DNA of 64,000 bases from Piscirickettsiaceae bacterium (GTDB lineage Bacteria; Pseudomonadota; Gammaproteobacteria; Nitrosococcales; Methylophagaceae). The notes beneath the pieces are model-generated. The model made no database searches, was not told the DNA's origin, and saw nothing but the letters and a program-made list of their open reading frames with translations. Below, piece by piece: positions 10,343 through 21,650 of this stretch (its first letter is position 1; the number at the start of each line of letters is the position of its first letter). Made by a program: the position numbers and the translations under genes. The DNA lies in contig JABSQN010000003.1 in NCBI GenBank assembly GCA_013215825.1, positions 62,001 through 126,000 of the forward strand, read 5' to 3'.

Positions 10343-11541
10343 TACGCTTCATTCTCATTCGCTTGTGATGCAAGAAAATCAATAATCAACTCGCTGACCA
10401 TTGTTACAATTTTATTCGCCTCATCCATATTGATCATCAACGGGGGTAATAATCGAACTACATTGTCAGCAGTTACATTTATCAAAATTCCTTTATCCAA
10501 TGCTTTTTGAACAAGCTCGGTACATGACACTGTCAACTCGATACCAAACATAAAGCCTAATGATCTAATTTCTTTTACCTTATCTTGTCCTGCCAAAGCC
10601 TGTTTAAAGCCGTCAACAATATGATTATTTAGTTTGTTAACATTGTCGAGTAAATTGTCTTTTTCGATGGTTTCTAATACGACCAATGCTGCTCGACATA
10701 CGAGAGGATTGCCACCAAACGTCGAACCATGATTACCTGCCTGCAAAATACCAACCGCATTGCCAGCCACTAAACAAGCACCGATAGGCATGCCGTTGCC
10801 TAAACCTTTTGCTAACATTATGACATCAGGCAGAACATCTTCACTGTACTGAAAAGCAAACCATTTACCAGTACGACCAATGCCCGTTTGTACTTCGTCC
10901 ACCATCATTAATACTTTATGTTGTGTACATAAATCGCGTACAGCAATAAGATAATCATCATCCGGTATTTTAACGCCACCTTCACCTTGCACAGGCTCTA
11001 ACATCACGGCAACCGCTTCAGGCCAATGACTAATCGCCATCCGTAACGCATCTAGATCATTATAAGGAACGCGTACAAAACCGGGGACTAGAGGTTCAAA
11101 ACCAGCATGAACTTTTGCATTTCCTGTGGCGGTTAATGTTGCCATTGTTCTACCGTGAAAACTACTGTCCATCACGATAATGACTGGCTTATCTATGCCT
11201 TTTTCATGACCGTATTTACGGGCAATTTTAATAGCGGCTTCATTAGCTTCTGCACCAGAGTTACAGAAAAAGACCTGCTCCATACCTGATAAATCAGTCA
11301 ACTTATCAGCAAGTTTAGTTTGTAAGGGAATATGATAAAGATTTGAAGTATGAATTAATGTGGTAGCTTGATCTGAAATTGCTTGCGCCACAGCAGGATG
11401 TGCGTGACCTAAATTACACACAGCAATGCCACTTAAAGCATCCAGATATTGTCTGCCTGTTGTGTCCGTCAACCACGCACCCTCACCTTTGGTGAAAGCG
11501 ACATCTAATCGTCCATACGTTGGCATGACTGAATTTGTCAT
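10342..11541 (-). CDS. argD: Acetylornithine aminotransferase
   Basis: PLP enzyme (class III aminotransferase) that makes N-acetylornithine, and often also acts in the lysine pathway as succinyl-DAP aminotransferase. 399 residues. The [20 protein letters not shown] segment binds the cofactor phosphate, [12 protein letters not shown] carries the PLP aspartate, and the Schiff-base lysine is in [13 protein letters not shown]. The start at ATG 11541 ([16 protein letters not shown]) matches the family N-terminus. It heads the argD-argF pair. The hairpin upstream at 11591-11614 belongs to sodB and insulates the two. Confidence 0.96.
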   Translation of the reverse strand: MTNSVMPTYGRLDVAFTKGEGAWLTDTTGRQYLDALSGIAVCNLGHAHPAVAQAISDQATTLIHTSNLYHIPLQTKLADKLTDLSGMEQVFFCNSGAEANEAAIKIARKYGHEKGIDKPVIIVMDSSFHGRTMATLTATGNAKVHAGFEPLVPGFVRVPYNDLDALRMAISHWPEAVAVMLEPVQGEGGVKIPDDDYLIAVRDLCTQHKVLMMVDEVQTGIGRTGKWFAFQYSEDVLPDVIMLAKGLGNGMPIGACLVAGNAVGILQAGNHGSTFGGNPLVCRAALVVLETIEKDNLLDNVNKLNNHIVDGFKQALAGQDKVKEIRSLGFMFGIELTVSCTELVQKALDKGILINVTADNVVRLLPPLMINMDEANKIVTMVSELIIDFLASQANENEA

Positions 11542-11581
11542 GTTCCATTCCCCACTAATCTGCCTTAATCTAAAGGCTTAA

Positions 11582-11614
11582 AACGAAAAATGGCAGTTTC
11601 AAATGAAACTGCCA
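11582..11614 (-). terminator. Intrinsic terminator after sodB
   Basis: A perfect 10-bp stem (TGGCAGTTTC with GAAACTGCCA) closes a four-base loop at 11591-11614. On the minus strand it is followed by TTTTTCGTTTT. It lies about 70 bases beyond the sodB stop and before the argD start, so it ends the sodB transcript. Confidence 0.88.
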
Positions 11615-11684
11615 TAAATCTAAAGACGGAACATTGTATAGGCTAATACCAGCCTAAGCAAAATTACTTATTATCTGTCAAATT

Positions 11685-12266
11685 TTATGCTGCAAAATTA
11701 GCGGCAACAAAATCCCAGTTAACAATTCCCCAGAATGCTTCAACATATTTTGGACGTGCATTACGAAAATCAATGTAATACGCATGCTCCCAAACATCAC
11801 ATGTTAACAACGGAGTTTGGCCTGAAGTAAGAGGGCTTCCCGCATTGCTAGTATTAACAATCTCTAGGTTGCCATCTGAATTTTTAACTAACCATGTCCA
11901 ACCTGCACCAAAGTTAGTCGCCGCAGACGTTGCAAATTTAGCTTTGAACTCATCAAACGAACCAAAAGTAGCATCAATTGCAGTGGCTAAATCACCAGAA
12001 ACAGCATTTTTACCTTCTGGTGTTAAACCGTTCCAGTAGAAAGTGTGATTCCAAATTTGCGCAGCATTGTTAAAGATACCGCCGCTAGATTTCATAATAA
12101 TATCTTCTAATGACAAACCTTCAAACTCAGTACCAGGCACTAATTTATTTAAATTAGTCACATAGGTTTGATGATGTTTTCCATAGTGATAGCTGATCGT
12201 TTCTGCAGAAATTGTTGGTTCTAATGCATTATCTGCAAAGGGTAATGGTGGTAATTCAAACGCCAT
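11685..12266 (-). CDS. sodB: Iron superoxide dismutase
   Basis: Dismutes superoxide in the cytosol. The start is ATG 12266 ([18 protein letters not shown]) with AGGAG a few bases upstream, giving 193 residues as in E. coli SodB; nine extra codons lie upstream in frame but lack family similarity. The metal ligands are H27 (SYHYGKHHQ), the histidine in NHTFYWNGL, and the Asp and His in [12 protein letters not shown]. The [11 protein letters not shown] segment, with its glutamine in the N-terminal half, points to iron rather than manganese. Single-gene unit ended by the hairpin at 11591-11614. Confidence 0.97.
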   Translation of the reverse strand: MAFELPPLPFADNALEPTISAETISYHYGKHHQTYVTNLNKLVPGTEFEGLSLEDIIMKSSGGIFNNAAQIWNHTFYWNGLTPEGKNAVSGDLATAIDATFGSFDEFKAKFATSAATNFGAGWTWLVKNSDGNLEIVNTSNAGSPLTSGQTPLLTCDVWEHAYYIDFRNARPKYVEAFWGIVNWDFVAANFAA

Positions 12267-12347
12267 GGTAAATCTCCTAAAAATAATAACCAAGTATTTA
12301 ACTCGGAATAGTGTAATCCAGCCCTACTTTCAAAGCAAGTAATGTGT

Positions 12348-12815
12348 TTATTCGTCTGAGAAAAAGAACATTAAATCTAAATCCAGTCCCATCAAAACAG
12401 CATCTTCACGCCCCTGTTTCGCAGGGTAATAATTTTTACGGACAGACATTTCATTAAAGCCCGCGCTAATATATAACTGTTGAGCACGCTTGTTAGAGCT
12501 ACGCACTTCTAACACAATGAGAACTGAAGAAATACTATTGGAATAATCAATGATGTGATTAAGGATTTTTCGACCCAGACCTTGCTTCTGAGCACTTGGT
12601 TTGACACATATATTTAACAAATGTGCTTCATCGACTACTTTCTGAACAATGGCATAACCCTGTATATCCTTACTCTCATCTACAAAAACCCATGCTTGAT
12701 GTTTTGATTTCAAACAACCTTCAAAGTTCTTGCGTGACCACGGAAATTGATTGGCTAATTGCTCAATATTCACAACCTCAGCAAGATCACTTTGCTGCAT
12801 TTTTCGTGATTTCAT
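12348..12815 (-). CDS. rimI: Ribosomal protein bS18 alanine N-acetyltransferase
   Basis: GNAT acetyltransferase that acetylates the N-terminus of ribosomal protein S18. From ATG 12815, which overlaps the stop of the preceding gene by one base (TAATG), it has 155 residues; an in-frame extension to 12857 lies inside holD and is unlikely. The acetyl-CoA loop is QKQGLGRKIL, followed by LEVRSSNKRAQQLYISAGF and the YYPAKQGREDAVLM end that is diagnostic of RimI. The holD-rimI order is the same as in E. coli. It is the last gene of the leuA-holD-rimI unit. Confidence 0.94.
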   Translation of the reverse strand: MKSRKMQQSDLAEVVNIEQLANQFPWSRKNFEGCLKSKHQAWVFVDESKDIQGYAIVQKVVDEAHLLNICVKPSAQKQGLGRKILNHIIDYSNSISSVLIVLEVRSSNKRAQQLYISAGFNEMSVRKNYYPAKQGREDAVLMGLDLDLMFFFSDE

Positions 12816-13300
12816 TATTGGCTTAATGTTGATTGTGCGAGTTGTAGATCTTGCCATGCCATTGATTTTTTCTCAGGCTGGCTAAGTAGTTCATTTAAAC
12901 TAAAACTAACTACAGTATTAATCTGAATCGTTTGTGTTTGATGTATTTCGCCACGACTTACTGCTTTGTCGCCTATTTGTACGCCTTCACCATCTAAAAC
13001 CAGTAATACCTTTTTCTGAGGCTCTATATATTGCAACTGCGATAATTGCTCAGAACTAATTAATGACACTTGCTCTGGGCTAACTCCTATCGAAGAAAGC
13101 ATGGCATGTAATAATCGTTGCGCCTGTTCATGATGGTCTTTCTCCACCATCACTATCCAAGTACATCGTAATAACTGTTCACTGGCTTGCTCTACCGCTA
13201 TAGCGATCTCAGGAGCTGACACATTAGATCGTAACTCCCAGACAGCTATCCCCATTTCATTGAGCGAAGATAGCTGACTGGATGTTAAGTTTAGCGCCAT
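12815..13300 (-). CDS. holD: DNA polymerase III psi subunit (HolD-like)
   Basis: Small clamp-loader accessory subunit that ties the gamma complex to SSB through chi. HolD is poorly conserved, so the call rests on three things. The N-terminal LNEMGIAVWELR resembles the E. coli LQQLGITQWSLR, a GVSPEQVSLISSEQLSQL helix region aligns with the E. coli SPDQVLQLTPEKI stretch, and rimI follows directly as in E. coli. 161 residues, slightly longer than E. coli (137). It starts inside the leuA stop (one-base overlap), an unusual operon partner for a replication protein. Confidence 0.78.
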   Translation of the reverse strand: MALNLTSSQLSSLNEMGIAVWELRSNVSAPEIAIAVEQASEQLLRCTWIVMVEKDHHEQAQRLLHAMLSSIGVSPEQVSLISSEQLSQLQYIEPQKKVLLVLDGEGVQIGDKAVSRGEIHQTQTIQINTVVSFSLNELLSQPEKKSMAWQDLQLAQSTLSQ

Positions 13301-14832
13301 TAAACTTGCGGATGCGCTCGTTCAGCAGGTAGCAAGATCTTGTTTAGCGCATTGATATAAGCCTTAGCAGAAGCAATCACAATATCGGTATCAGCACCTT
13401 GACCACTGACAATACGACCACCTCTCTCAAGACGAACATTCACTTCACCTTGTGAATCTGTGCCACTAGTAATGTTGTTAACAGAATATAACTGCAACTC
13501 TGTGCCACTTTGAACTAGCTCTTCAATCGCACGCAATGCGGCATCAACCGGACCACTGCCCGCTGTTTCAACTTGTTTTTCTTCATCATCAATACACAAT
13601 GTGACTGAAGCAACAGGTATTTCCCCAGTTTCACTACATACTTTTAATGATGTTAAACGAATACGTTCACTATCTAAGGTCACCGTATCACTGACTAAGG
13701 CTTGTAAGTCCTCATCAAAGATATCATGCTTTTTATCGGCTAATTCTTTGAACTTTCTAAATACTTCATTCAAATCAGCTTCTGTTTCAAACTCGGTACC
13801 TAACTGCTTTAAACGATCTTTAAATGCATTACGACCAGAGTGTTTACCCATAACCATGCGATTGGCATTCCAGCCCACATCCTCAGCACGCATAATTTCA
13901 TAAGTTTCACGATTTTTTAATACACCATCTTGGTGAATACCAGATTCATGCGCGAAGGCATTGGCACCGACAATGGCTTTATTCGGCTGAACAGCGAAAC
14001 CGGTAATTCCCGAAACTAAGCGAGATACAGCTAATATCTGTGTTGTATCAATGACGGTATCCACATCAAACATATCTTGACGCGTACGCACGGCCATCAC
14101 GATCTCTTCTAAGGCCGCATTGCCTGCTCGTTCACCCAAGCCATTAATGGTACATTCAACCTGACGTGCGCCATTTAATACTGCCGATAACGAGTTAGCC
14201 ACCGCCAAACCCAAATCATTATGACAATGCACAGAAAAAATCGCTTTGTCTGAATTTGGGATATTTTCACGCAAGTTATAAATCAACTGGCCAAACTGAT
14301 GCGGTAAGTTATAGCCCACCGTATCTGGTATGTTTAAGGTTGTCGCACCAGCATCAATTACCGCTTCTAAAATACGGTATAAAAACTCAGGTTCACTACG
14401 CCCTGCATCTTCTGGCGAAAATTCAACATCATCAGTATAGCGACGCGCCCGTTTAACCGCTTTCACCGCATTTTCAATTACCTGTTCAGGTGACATCCGA
14501 AGCTTCATTTCCATATGAATCGGGGATGTAGCAATAAAGGTATGAATACGTGATGCATTCGCACCCTTCAATGCCTCACCAGCACGATCAATATCCTTAT
14601 CAAGTGCACGAGCTAGGGCACAAATACGACTGTCGATGACGGTATTTGCTACTGCCTGCACGGCTTCAAAATCACCCACACTGGCAATTGGGAAACCTGC
14701 TTCGATAATATCTACACGCATACGCTCTAAAGATTTTGCGATGCGAACTTTTTCATCCTTGGTCATTGATGCGCCAGGACTCTGCTCGCCATCTCTCAAG
14801 GTTGTATCAAAAATTATTAATTTGTCACTCAT
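13300..14832 (-). CDS. leuA: 2-isopropylmalate synthase
   Basis: First committed enzyme of leucine synthesis, condensing acetyl-CoA with 2-oxoisovalerate. 510 residues. The TIM-barrel catalytic domain has [16 protein letters not shown] and [13 protein letters not shown]; the C-terminal allosteric LeuA dimer domain (about 390-510) carries leucine feedback. ATG 14832 is preceded by a weak AGGA. leuCDB are not in the window, while pssA lies upstream and holD-rimI downstream on the same strand. The 256-base gap before it contains a possible leader peptide and two small hairpins. Confidence 0.97.
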   Translation of the reverse strand: MSDKLIIFDTTLRDGEQSPGASMTKDEKVRIAKSLERMRVDIIEAGFPIASVGDFEAVQAVANTVIDSRICALARALDKDIDRAGEALKGANASRIHTFIATSPIHMEMKLRMSPEQVIENAVKAVKRARRYTDDVEFSPEDAGRSEPEFLYRILEAVIDAGATTLNIPDTVGYNLPHQFGQLIYNLRENIPNSDKAIFSVHCHNDLGLAVANSLSAVLNGARQVECTINGLGERAGNAALEEIVMAVRTRQDMFDVDTVIDTTQILAVSRLVSGITGFAVQPNKAIVGANAFAHESGIHQDGVLKNRETYEIMRAEDVGWNANRMVMGKHSGRNAFKDRLKQLGTEFETEADLNEVFRKFKELADKKHDIFDEDLQALVSDTVTLDSERIRLTSLKVCSETGEIPVASVTLCIDDEEKQVETAGSGPVDAALRAIEELVQSGTELQLYSVNNITSGTDSQGEVNVRLERGGRIVSGQGADTDIVIASAKAYINALNKILLPAERAHPQV

Positions 14833-14941
14833 TTTCCTGCTCCATTTACGCAGACTATCATTCTAAAAATATACGGATTTTTCAGCATTATGCTGATTAA
14901 GGAACACATCGTATTCCTTTGTGTTGCTAAGTCTGTATGCC

Positions 14942-15046
14942 CTAAGGCAGTCGTAGCAGGTGACATGAACACACATCTGGCACAGCAACATTTTGTCGCT
15001 CAAAATGAGCAACCGTTACTATAAACTTTGTTTGATTTATATTCAT
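14942..15046 (-). promoter_or_regulatory. Possible leader peptide and attenuation region of leuA
   Basis: In the pssA-leuA gap a 34-codon open frame runs from ATG 15046 to TAG 14942. It ends ...CSCHLLRLP, with three leucine codons (CTG, CTA, CTG) in its last five sense codons. Two short hairpins follow before leuA: AACACA with TGTGTT, and TCAGCA with TGCTGA. This is the layout of a leucine attenuator, but there is no clear ribosome-binding site or run of T after the second hairpin. It could be chance. Confidence 0.25.
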
Positions 15047-15088
15047 AGAGTGTAATTTTAGGCTGAAATAGCAATCTTGCCAAGTATC

Positions 15089-15844
15089 TTATTTATCTTG
15101 TTTGCGAGCGCTACGATGTTGTTGTATTTTCACTAAGGTCAAAACAGGGCCAGATAAGGCATAAATCATAAAGCCGCCAAATAAAACAATCGGTGGATCT
15201 ATAGCAATAAAAGCAAAAACTAGTACCAACACCAACATCACCACAAAGGGGACTTTTCCATGCAAATCTAACTCTTTAAAGCTAGAATATCTCACGGTAC
15301 TAACCATTAAAATACCGCATGCGAAAGTTAAAGGTAGTGCAATCGCACTTATTAATGATGCCTCAAGTCCATTACTACTTCCTGCCCATACAAAGCCTGC
15401 TAAACATGCCGCAGCTGCAGGGCTTGGTAAGCCTTGAAAATAACGCTTATCTTGAATACCAATCTGGGTATTAAAGCGCGCCAAACGCAAAGCACCACAT
15501 GCTGCATAAATAAAGGCTACCATCCAGCCAAACTTTCCCATATCAAGTAATGCCCATTGATAAACAACCAGTGCTGGCGCTAAGCCAAATGACACCATAT
15601 CAGCCAAGCTATCGTATTCTGCACCAAAATCACTTTGTGTATTGGTCATTCGTGCAATACGACCATCTAAGCCATCCATAATCATAGCAATAAAGATCGC
15701 GATTGCCGCCGACTCAAAATCACCACGAATCGCGGCAATAATGGCATAAAATCCAGCGAACAAGCCGGCTGTTGTAAACAAGTTTGGCAATAAATAAATA
15801 CCGCGACTACGTTGTTTTTCAATATCCACCATTAATTTCCCCAA
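15089..15844 (-). CDS. pssA: CDP-diacylglycerol-serine O-phosphatidyltransferase
   Basis: Makes phosphatidylserine, the precursor of phosphatidylethanolamine, at the inner membrane. 251 residues with about seven to eight hydrophobic helices. The CDP-alcohol phosphotransferase motif D-G-x2-A-R-x8-G-x3-D-x3-D is complete in DGLDGRIARM...FGAEYDSLAD (about residues 57-82). This is the polytopic PssA of Pseudomonas and Bacillus, not the peripheral E. coli type. It lies downstream of ilvC in the direction of transcription, as in Pseudomonas ilvIHC-pssA-leuA, but here a small opposite-strand gene and a terminator separate it from ilvC. I use the ATG at 15844; the internal ATG at residue 5 is also possible. 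Confidence 0.94.
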   Translation of the reverse strand: MGKLMVDIEKQRSRGIYLLPNLFTTAGLFAGFYAIIAAIRGDFESAAIAIFIAMIMDGLDGRIARMTNTQSDFGAEYDSLADMVSFGLAPALVVYQWALLDMGKFGWMVAFIYAACGALRLARFNTQIGIQDKRYFQGLPSPAAAACLAGFVWAGSSNGLEASLISAIALPLTFACGILMVSTVRYSSFKELDLHGKVPFVVMLVLVLVFAFIAIDPPIVLFGGFMIYALSGPVLTLVKIQQHRSARKQDK

Positions 15845-16009
15845 TTATTCTTTTTATACGATTCATCATAGCAGATAGACTAAAACGAATGGCTATTACA
15901 ATTCGTATGACTAAACAGTTTAGGTATGAAATTGTAACTTTTCAGTTTTCTTTCTGTCTATACTGTGTAGGCATCAGACTTGTCTTCATTTTCAGGAGAA
16001 ATGAAAGAA

Positions 16010-16384
16010 ATGAATAGATTACTTATTACTTTACTCTTAACCTTTTTATTATCCAATATTGCATGGGCAAAACAGGCTTCTCAATTAATCGAAACTAATT
16101 CATTATCTAAAGCGGCAATCGAAATATCTGCGCTCAATGCGCCATCACCAACAAATACAGAATTAGCAACGCCCTATACGCATGCCAGCGAAAAAAACAA
16201 TTCACTGTTTCGTGCCGTACTGGCAATCCATGAATCACAAATAAGATTTCGGTTTAGTTCTGACAGTAAAGTTCGTGACTCTCGCTCTCGCTACACATCG
16301 AAAAATGAACAAAACAACTCGCTCGCACATGGTGCAATTTGGCAACATCAAAAGAACATAATCCATGAAAACAAAAGACCTTAA
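16010..16384 (+). CDS. Small secreted hypothetical protein
   Basis: Not recognised. From ATG 16010 (AGGAG 11 bases upstream) it encodes 124 residues: a clear signal peptide (MNRLLITLLLTFLLSNIAWA, cut after AWA) followed by a hydrophilic, Ser/Asn-rich, probably disordered region with no cysteines. ATG 16001 is an alternative but sits only two bases from the AGGAG. It lies between the divergent pssA and the convergent ilvC on the opposite strand, and ends in a strong hairpin terminator, which supports it as a real transcription unit. Confidence 0.5.
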   Translation: MNRLLITLLLTFLLSNIAWAKQASQLIETNSLSKAAIEISALNAPSPTNTELATPYTHASEKNNSLFRAVLAIHESQIRFRFSSDSKVRDSRSRYTSKNEQNNSLAHGAIWQHQKNIIHENKRP

Positions 16385-16401
16385 TTTATAAGGCCGAAAC
16401 A

Positions 16402-16445
16402 AAACGGGGCTGATATTTTCATATCAGCCCCGTTTGTTTTTCTAG
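16402..16445. terminator. Bidirectional terminator between small secreted gene and ilvC
   Basis: A perfect 15-bp stem (AAACGGGGCTGATAT with its complement) and four-base loop at 16402-16435, followed on the plus strand by GTTTTTCTAG and on the minus strand by a T-rich GTTTTGTTTC. It sits between convergent genes and can serve both. Confidence 0.9.
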
Positions 16446-16460
16446 TTTAGTTTATTAAAA

Positions 16461-17498
<1,038 letters not shown>

Positions 17499-17567
17499 TC
17501 AAAATCTAATTATTTGGGGACTATTCTATCTTAAATGTAGAATAAACCTAAATTTAATAGGCCTTTT

Positions 17568-17614
17568 CACGAGTCGTATTTTTTGCCTTGTTATGGTAGA
17601 AAACATGACTCGTG
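17568..17614 (-). other. Long-loop hairpin in the ilvH-ilvC gap
   Basis: CACGAGTC at 17568-17575 pairs with GACTCGTG at 17607-17614. The stem can be lengthened inward through an imperfect segment to TTTT/AAAA. No T run follows on either strand, so it is not a standard terminator. It may be an mRNA stability or processing element between ilvH and ilvC. Confidence 0.4.
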
Positions 17615-17626
17615 CAAGAAGGTCTC

Positions 17627-18121
17627 TTATACATGTAAACTCTTATCACCACGCGCTATAGCTGACACACCAGAACGCACTGTTTCTAAAATTTTATGAG
17701 CAGATAATGCTGCAAGAAATGCATCGATTTTCTCACCCGCTTCAGTCAACTCAATGGTATAACTTGTTTCGGTTACATCCAAAATAGCAGCATTAAAAAT
17801 ATCCGCTAAACGCTTCACTTCTTCACGCTGTTCCATGGTGGATGCTTTAACTTTAACCAATATCATTTCACGTTCAATATGCGGTCCATCTGTTAATTCA
17901 AGCAGTTTCACCACATCAATTAACTTATTCAATTGCTTGGTTATTTGCTCAACAATATTTTCTGTACCAATGGTAACAATGGTCATTCGTGATAGTGATG
18001 GATCTTCCGTTGCCGCCACTGTTAACGATTCGATATTGTAAGCTCGCGCCGAAAACAAACCTGCAACACGTGATAATGCACCGGCTTCATTCTCAATTAA
18101 AATGGAAATAATATGACGCAT
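17627..18121 (-). CDS. ilvH: Acetolactate synthase small (regulatory) subunit
   Basis: Regulatory partner of the large subunit upstream, giving valine feedback and full activity. 164 residues, the IlvH length, not the shorter IlvN. An N-terminal ACT domain (MRHIISILIENEAGALSRVAGLFSARAYNIESLTV) and a C-terminal ALS_ss domain (REMILVKVKA onward) are both clear. Its start overlaps the stop of ilvI by one base, so translation is coupled and subunit ratio is probably set this way. Confidence 0.96.
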   Translation of the reverse strand: MRHIISILIENEAGALSRVAGLFSARAYNIESLTVAATEDPSLSRMTIVTIGTENIVEQITKQLNKLIDVVKLLELTDGPHIEREMILVKVKASTMEQREEVKRLADIFNAAILDVTETSYTIELTEAGEKIDAFLAALSAHKILETVRSGVSAIARGDKSLHV

Positions 18122-19863
18122 TATGACAATTCTCTTATTAAGTTTTGCGGCAATTCACAATGCGGTGACATATGCATTACATTATGTGCCTTACCCGCCG
18201 CAATCATTGGATAAACATTTTCAGTTTGATCGGTCACCACATCAATAAAGACCAATCTATCTTTCATTGCAAAGGCTTTTTCCATCGCCGCATCAAGATC
18301 TTCTGGACGTTCAACCCGAATACCGACATGACCATAAGCTTCTGCTAACTTAACAAAGTCAGGTAAAGATTCCATATATGAGCTTGAATAACGCTCTTCA
18401 TAGAAGAACTCTTGCCATTGGCGAACCATGCCCAAATAGCCATTATTCAAGGCAACAATTTTAATTGGCAAACCATATTGCAAACAGGTTGATAGCTCCT
18501 GAATACACATTTGGATACTACCTTCACCAGTAATACACACCACCGTTGCATCTGGATGCGCTAATTGCACGCCCATTGCTGCGGGCAAGCCAAAGCCCAT
18601 TGTGCCTAAACCACCTGAGTTGATCCAACGATTTGGTTTATCAAAACCATAATATTGTGCAGCCCACATTTGATGTTGACCTACATCTGAGGTGACATAA
18701 GCATCGCCATTAGTCAGTTTATGGACTAATTCAACCGCCGCTTGTGGCTTAATCTTATCGCTGTTTTTGTCATACGACATACATTTTTGTGCGCGCCAAC
18801 CATTAATCGTTGCCCACCATGCGTCAATATCTTTTTTGCGTGTTTGTTTCTTGCCTGTTGTAAGCAAGTGAGTCATCTCTTGCAACACCGCTGAAACATC
18901 ACCAACAATAGGGATATCAACCTTAATATTTTTCGAAATTGATGAGGGATCAATATCAATATGAATGATTTTAGCATCAGGACAAAACTCGGCCAATTTG
19001 CCCGTTACACGATCATCAAAACGCGCACCAATAGCAATCAACACATCACAACCATGCATGGCCATATTTGATTGGTAAGTACCGTGCATACCTAACATCC
19101 CGATGAATTGTTGATCACTAGCAGGATAGGCACCCAAGCCCATCAATGTACTGGTAATCGGATAATTCAAGTGGCGAACAAAGGCTCGAAGCTCATCAGA
19201 GGCATTGCCTAAAATAACACCGCCACCACTATAAATAACGGGCTTTTTAGCCGTTAATAACAAATCCACCGCACGCTTAATCTGAGCAGAATCCGCTTTT
19301 ACAACAGGTTGATAAGAACGCATGGTGATTTTATCAGGATAATGATAAGGCACCTTGATCGCTGGATCCGTAATATCTTTGGGCACATCAATTACAACAG
19401 GGCCTGGACGACCCGTTGTGGCAACATAAAATGCCTTTTTGATTGTTTCCGCAAGCTTGGTTACATCTTTAACTAAAAAGTTATGCTTCACACATGGGCG
19501 AGTAATACCCACTGCATCGACTTCTTGAAATGCATCACTACCAATCACAGCAGAAGGCACTTGCCCAGTGATAACAACCATAGGAATAGAATCCATATAG
19601 GCCGTTGCAATACCTGTTACCGCATTAGTAGCGCCCGGTCCAGATGTCACCAAAACCACGCCACATTTACCTGTAGAACGCGCATAACCATCAGCCGCAT
19701 GGGTAGCCGCTTGTTCATGACGCACCAGAATATGCTTCACATCATCCTGTTTATACAGCGCATCATAAATGTGAAGCACTGAGCCACCAGGATAACCAAA
19801 TAAATATTCAACACCTTCGTCTTTTAATGCACGAACAAGAATATCAGCACCGCTTAATTCCAC
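18121..19863 (-). CDS. ilvI: Acetolactate synthase large (catalytic) subunit
   Basis: Thiamine-diphosphate enzyme condensing pyruvate with pyruvate or 2-oxobutyrate. 580 residues in the usual three domains. The catalytic glutamate lies in VLVRHEQAATHAADGYAR near residue 49. The FAD domain follows, and the ThDP/Mg motif is GEGSIQMCIQEL...LNNGYLGMVRQW near residues 447-477. It heads the ilvI-ilvH(-ilvC) operon and is divergent from pyrC with about 160 bases between starts. No branched-chain leader peptide was recognised upstream. Confidence 0.97.
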   Translation of the reverse strand: MELSGADILVRALKDEGVEYLFGYPGGSVLHIYDALYKQDDVKHILVRHEQAATHAADGYARSTGKCGVVLVTSGPGATNAVTGIATAYMDSIPMVVITGQVPSAVIGSDAFQEVDAVGITRPCVKHNFLVKDVTKLAETIKKAFYVATTGRPGPVVIDVPKDITDPAIKVPYHYPDKITMRSYQPVVKADSAQIKRAVDLLLTAKKPVIYSGGGVILGNASDELRAFVRHLNYPITSTLMGLGAYPASDQQFIGMLGMHGTYQSNMAMHGCDVLIAIGARFDDRVTGKLAEFCPDAKIIHIDIDPSSISKNIKVDIPIVGDVSAVLQEMTHLLTTGKKQTRKKDIDAWWATINGWRAQKCMSYDKNSDKIKPQAAVELVHKLTNGDAYVTSDVGQHQMWAAQYYGFDKPNRWINSGGLGTMGFGLPAAMGVQLAHPDATVVCITGEGSIQMCIQELSTCLQYGLPIKIVALNNGYLGMVRQWQEFFYEERYSSSYMESLPDFVKLAEAYGHVGIRVERPEDLDAAMEKAFAMKDRLVFIDVVTDQTENVYPMIAAGKAHNVMHMSPHCELPQNLIRELS

Positions 19864-20024
19864 GTGTTCCCCTTTTCAACTGCCGTAACGATTTAGTTAC
19901 AAAAAATAATAAACAGCTAAAGTTACTTGTAATGCGGCTTTAGGTCAAGTAAAACAAAGTCTAAGACCTTCTATTTAACAAGGATTTAAAGCGTTAATTC
20001 TATAGCTGTGGCATAATTCAGCCT

Positions 20025-21074
20025 ATGAAGCAATCAAATATAAAACAGATAACACTCACTCAACCTGATGACTGGCACCTTCACTTGCGCGATGATGATG
20101 CACTTCATCGCACCGTAACAGATAGCGCTCGTTACTTTGGACGTGCTGTTATCATGCCAAATTTACAACCACCAATCACCACCACGGCATTAGCAATAAG
20201 CTATCGTAAACGAATATTACAAGCTCGCCCAGCAGGCAATAAATTTGAACCTTTGATGACTTTATATCTCACTGACAATACACCTGCCAGTGAAATTCAA
20301 CGCGCGCATGATAGTGGTATTGTTCATGCTGTAAAGCTCTATCCAGCGGGTGCAACCACTAATTCTGATGCGGGTGTGACCGACATTAATCTCTGTGCAG
20401 ACGCTTTAGCAGCTATGCAACGGTTACAAATGCCGTTATTAGTTCATGGTGAAGTTACTCATACCGATATTGATGTGTTTGACCGAGAAAAAGTCTTTAT
20501 TGATCAAGTTCTAAATCCTCTAACAAAAACGTATCCAGAATTAAAAATCGTTTTTGAACATATTACTACTGCTGATGCCGTTGATTTCGTTATGAATAGC
20601 GGGGCTAATATTGCCGCCACCATCACACCGCATCACTTATTATTAAACAGAAATGATTTATTGGTAGGCGGCATACATCCACACAATTATTGTCTTCCGG
20701 TATTAAAGCGAAATACCCACCAACAAGCATTAATTAAAGCAGCTACCAGTGGTGATCCCAAATTCTTTTTAGGCACAGATAGTGCTCCCCACGCTCAAGA
20801 TTCCAAAGAATCTGCCTGTGGCTGTGCAGGAATATATAGTAGTCATGCTGCGATTGAACTGTATGCTGAAGCATTTGAAGCCGCAGATGCATTGGACAAA
20901 TTGGAAGGCTTCGCTAGCCACTTCGGTGCTGATTTTTATCAACTACCACGAAACAGTAAAACCATTACCCTAAGTAAACAATCATGGTTAGTGCCAGAAA
21001 ATTATGACTTTGCAGACAAACCACTTATTCCTATGCGGGCAGGTGAATATATTAACTGGCGAGTTATTATTTAA
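20025..21074 (+). CDS. pyrC: Dihydroorotase
   Basis: Cyclises carbamoyl aspartate to dihydroorotate in pyrimidine synthesis. 349 residues, the class II (E. coli-type) length. Zinc ligands lie in [11 protein letters not shown] (two His), the carboxylated lysine in [15 protein letters not shown], further His residues in LVHGEVT and FEHITT, and the catalytic Asp in GTDSAPH. Single gene, divergent from ilvI. No attenuator was recognised upstream. Confidence 0.97.
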   Translation: MKQSNIKQITLTQPDDWHLHLRDDDALHRTVTDSARYFGRAVIMPNLQPPITTTALAISYRKRILQARPAGNKFEPLMTLYLTDNTPASEIQRAHDSGIVHAVKLYPAGATTNSDAGVTDINLCADALAAMQRLQMPLLVHGEVTHTDIDVFDREKVFIDQVLNPLTKTYPELKIVFEHITTADAVDFVMNSGANIAATITPHHLLLNRNDLLVGGIHPHNYCLPVLKRNTHQQALIKAATSGDPKFFLGTDSAPHAQDSKESACGCAGIYSSHAAIELYAEAFEAADALDKLEGFASHFGADFYQLPRNSKTITLSKQSWLVPENYDFADKPLIPMRAGEYINWRVII

Positions 21075-21226
21075 GCATTTTATCTGAACATCGACAAGGA
21101 AATACTTCCTCCTCAATTTTAGGAAATAACTCCTCAAAAATAAGGATATTTCATTCATGATAATGTAACAATGAGTCTGTATTCTATTCCATATTAATTA
21201 CACAACAATATGGAATTTTAAATCTG

Positions 21227-21589
21227 ATGAAAAATATAACTGTTTCAGCCTTATTTGCTACTCTTTTATCAATGAATGTTAATGCAGCAGAAGCCCCTCT
21301 TTTATTGGCGGGTGTTGAAGCGGGTATTGATACAGACTCATCAATGACCGTGATTGATTTAGATAAAACACAAGATATCTTAACGTCACAGCCTACTGGT
21401 GCTGCCGACTCTTGGTACAACATTGATACTACAACTTACTATGATTTGGTCGTTGGACAACATTTCAGCGTAGATCAACGCCCATGTGTTGCCTACACCT
21501 TAACGGTTAAACACAGTTCAAAAACTGAAAGCCAAGATCTTGAAGCTTGCAAGAACTACGATGGTCAGTGGATTTCTACAACGATCTAA
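21227..21589 (+). CDS. Secreted hypothetical protein resembling the C-terminal part of surface-antigen proteins
   Basis: 120 residues with a signal peptide (MKNITVSALFATLLSMNVNA, cut after NAA or NA). The C-terminal part, with PCVAYTLTVKHSSKTESQDLEACKNYDGQW, resembles the Cys-bearing C-terminal segment of the bacterial 17-kDa-type outer-membrane surface antigens (pattern PCREYT...ACRQPDGSW). The glycine-zipper membrane part of those proteins is missing, so this would be a soluble periplasmic version; two cysteines could pair. It is followed by a strong terminator. The family link is my inference from pattern only. Confidence 0.55.
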   Translation: MKNITVSALFATLLSMNVNAAEAPLLLAGVEAGIDTDSSMTVIDLDKTQDILTSQPTGAADSWYNIDTTTYYDLVVGQHFSVDQRPCVAYTLTVKHSSKTESQDLEACKNYDGQWISTTI

Positions 21590-21612
21590 ATTACGTTCAG
21601 CTTAAAAATATT

Positions 21613-21650
21613 AAAGCCGTGGTATGGAATTCATACTACGGCTTTTTTTA
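21613..21650. terminator. Terminator between secreted gene and cmoB
   Basis: A 14-bp stem with one G-U pair (AAAGCCGTGGTATG with CATACTACGGCTTT, 21613-21645), a five-base loop and a T run on the plus strand. The minus strand also has T residues after the stem, so it may serve cmoB in the other direction. Confidence 0.88.
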
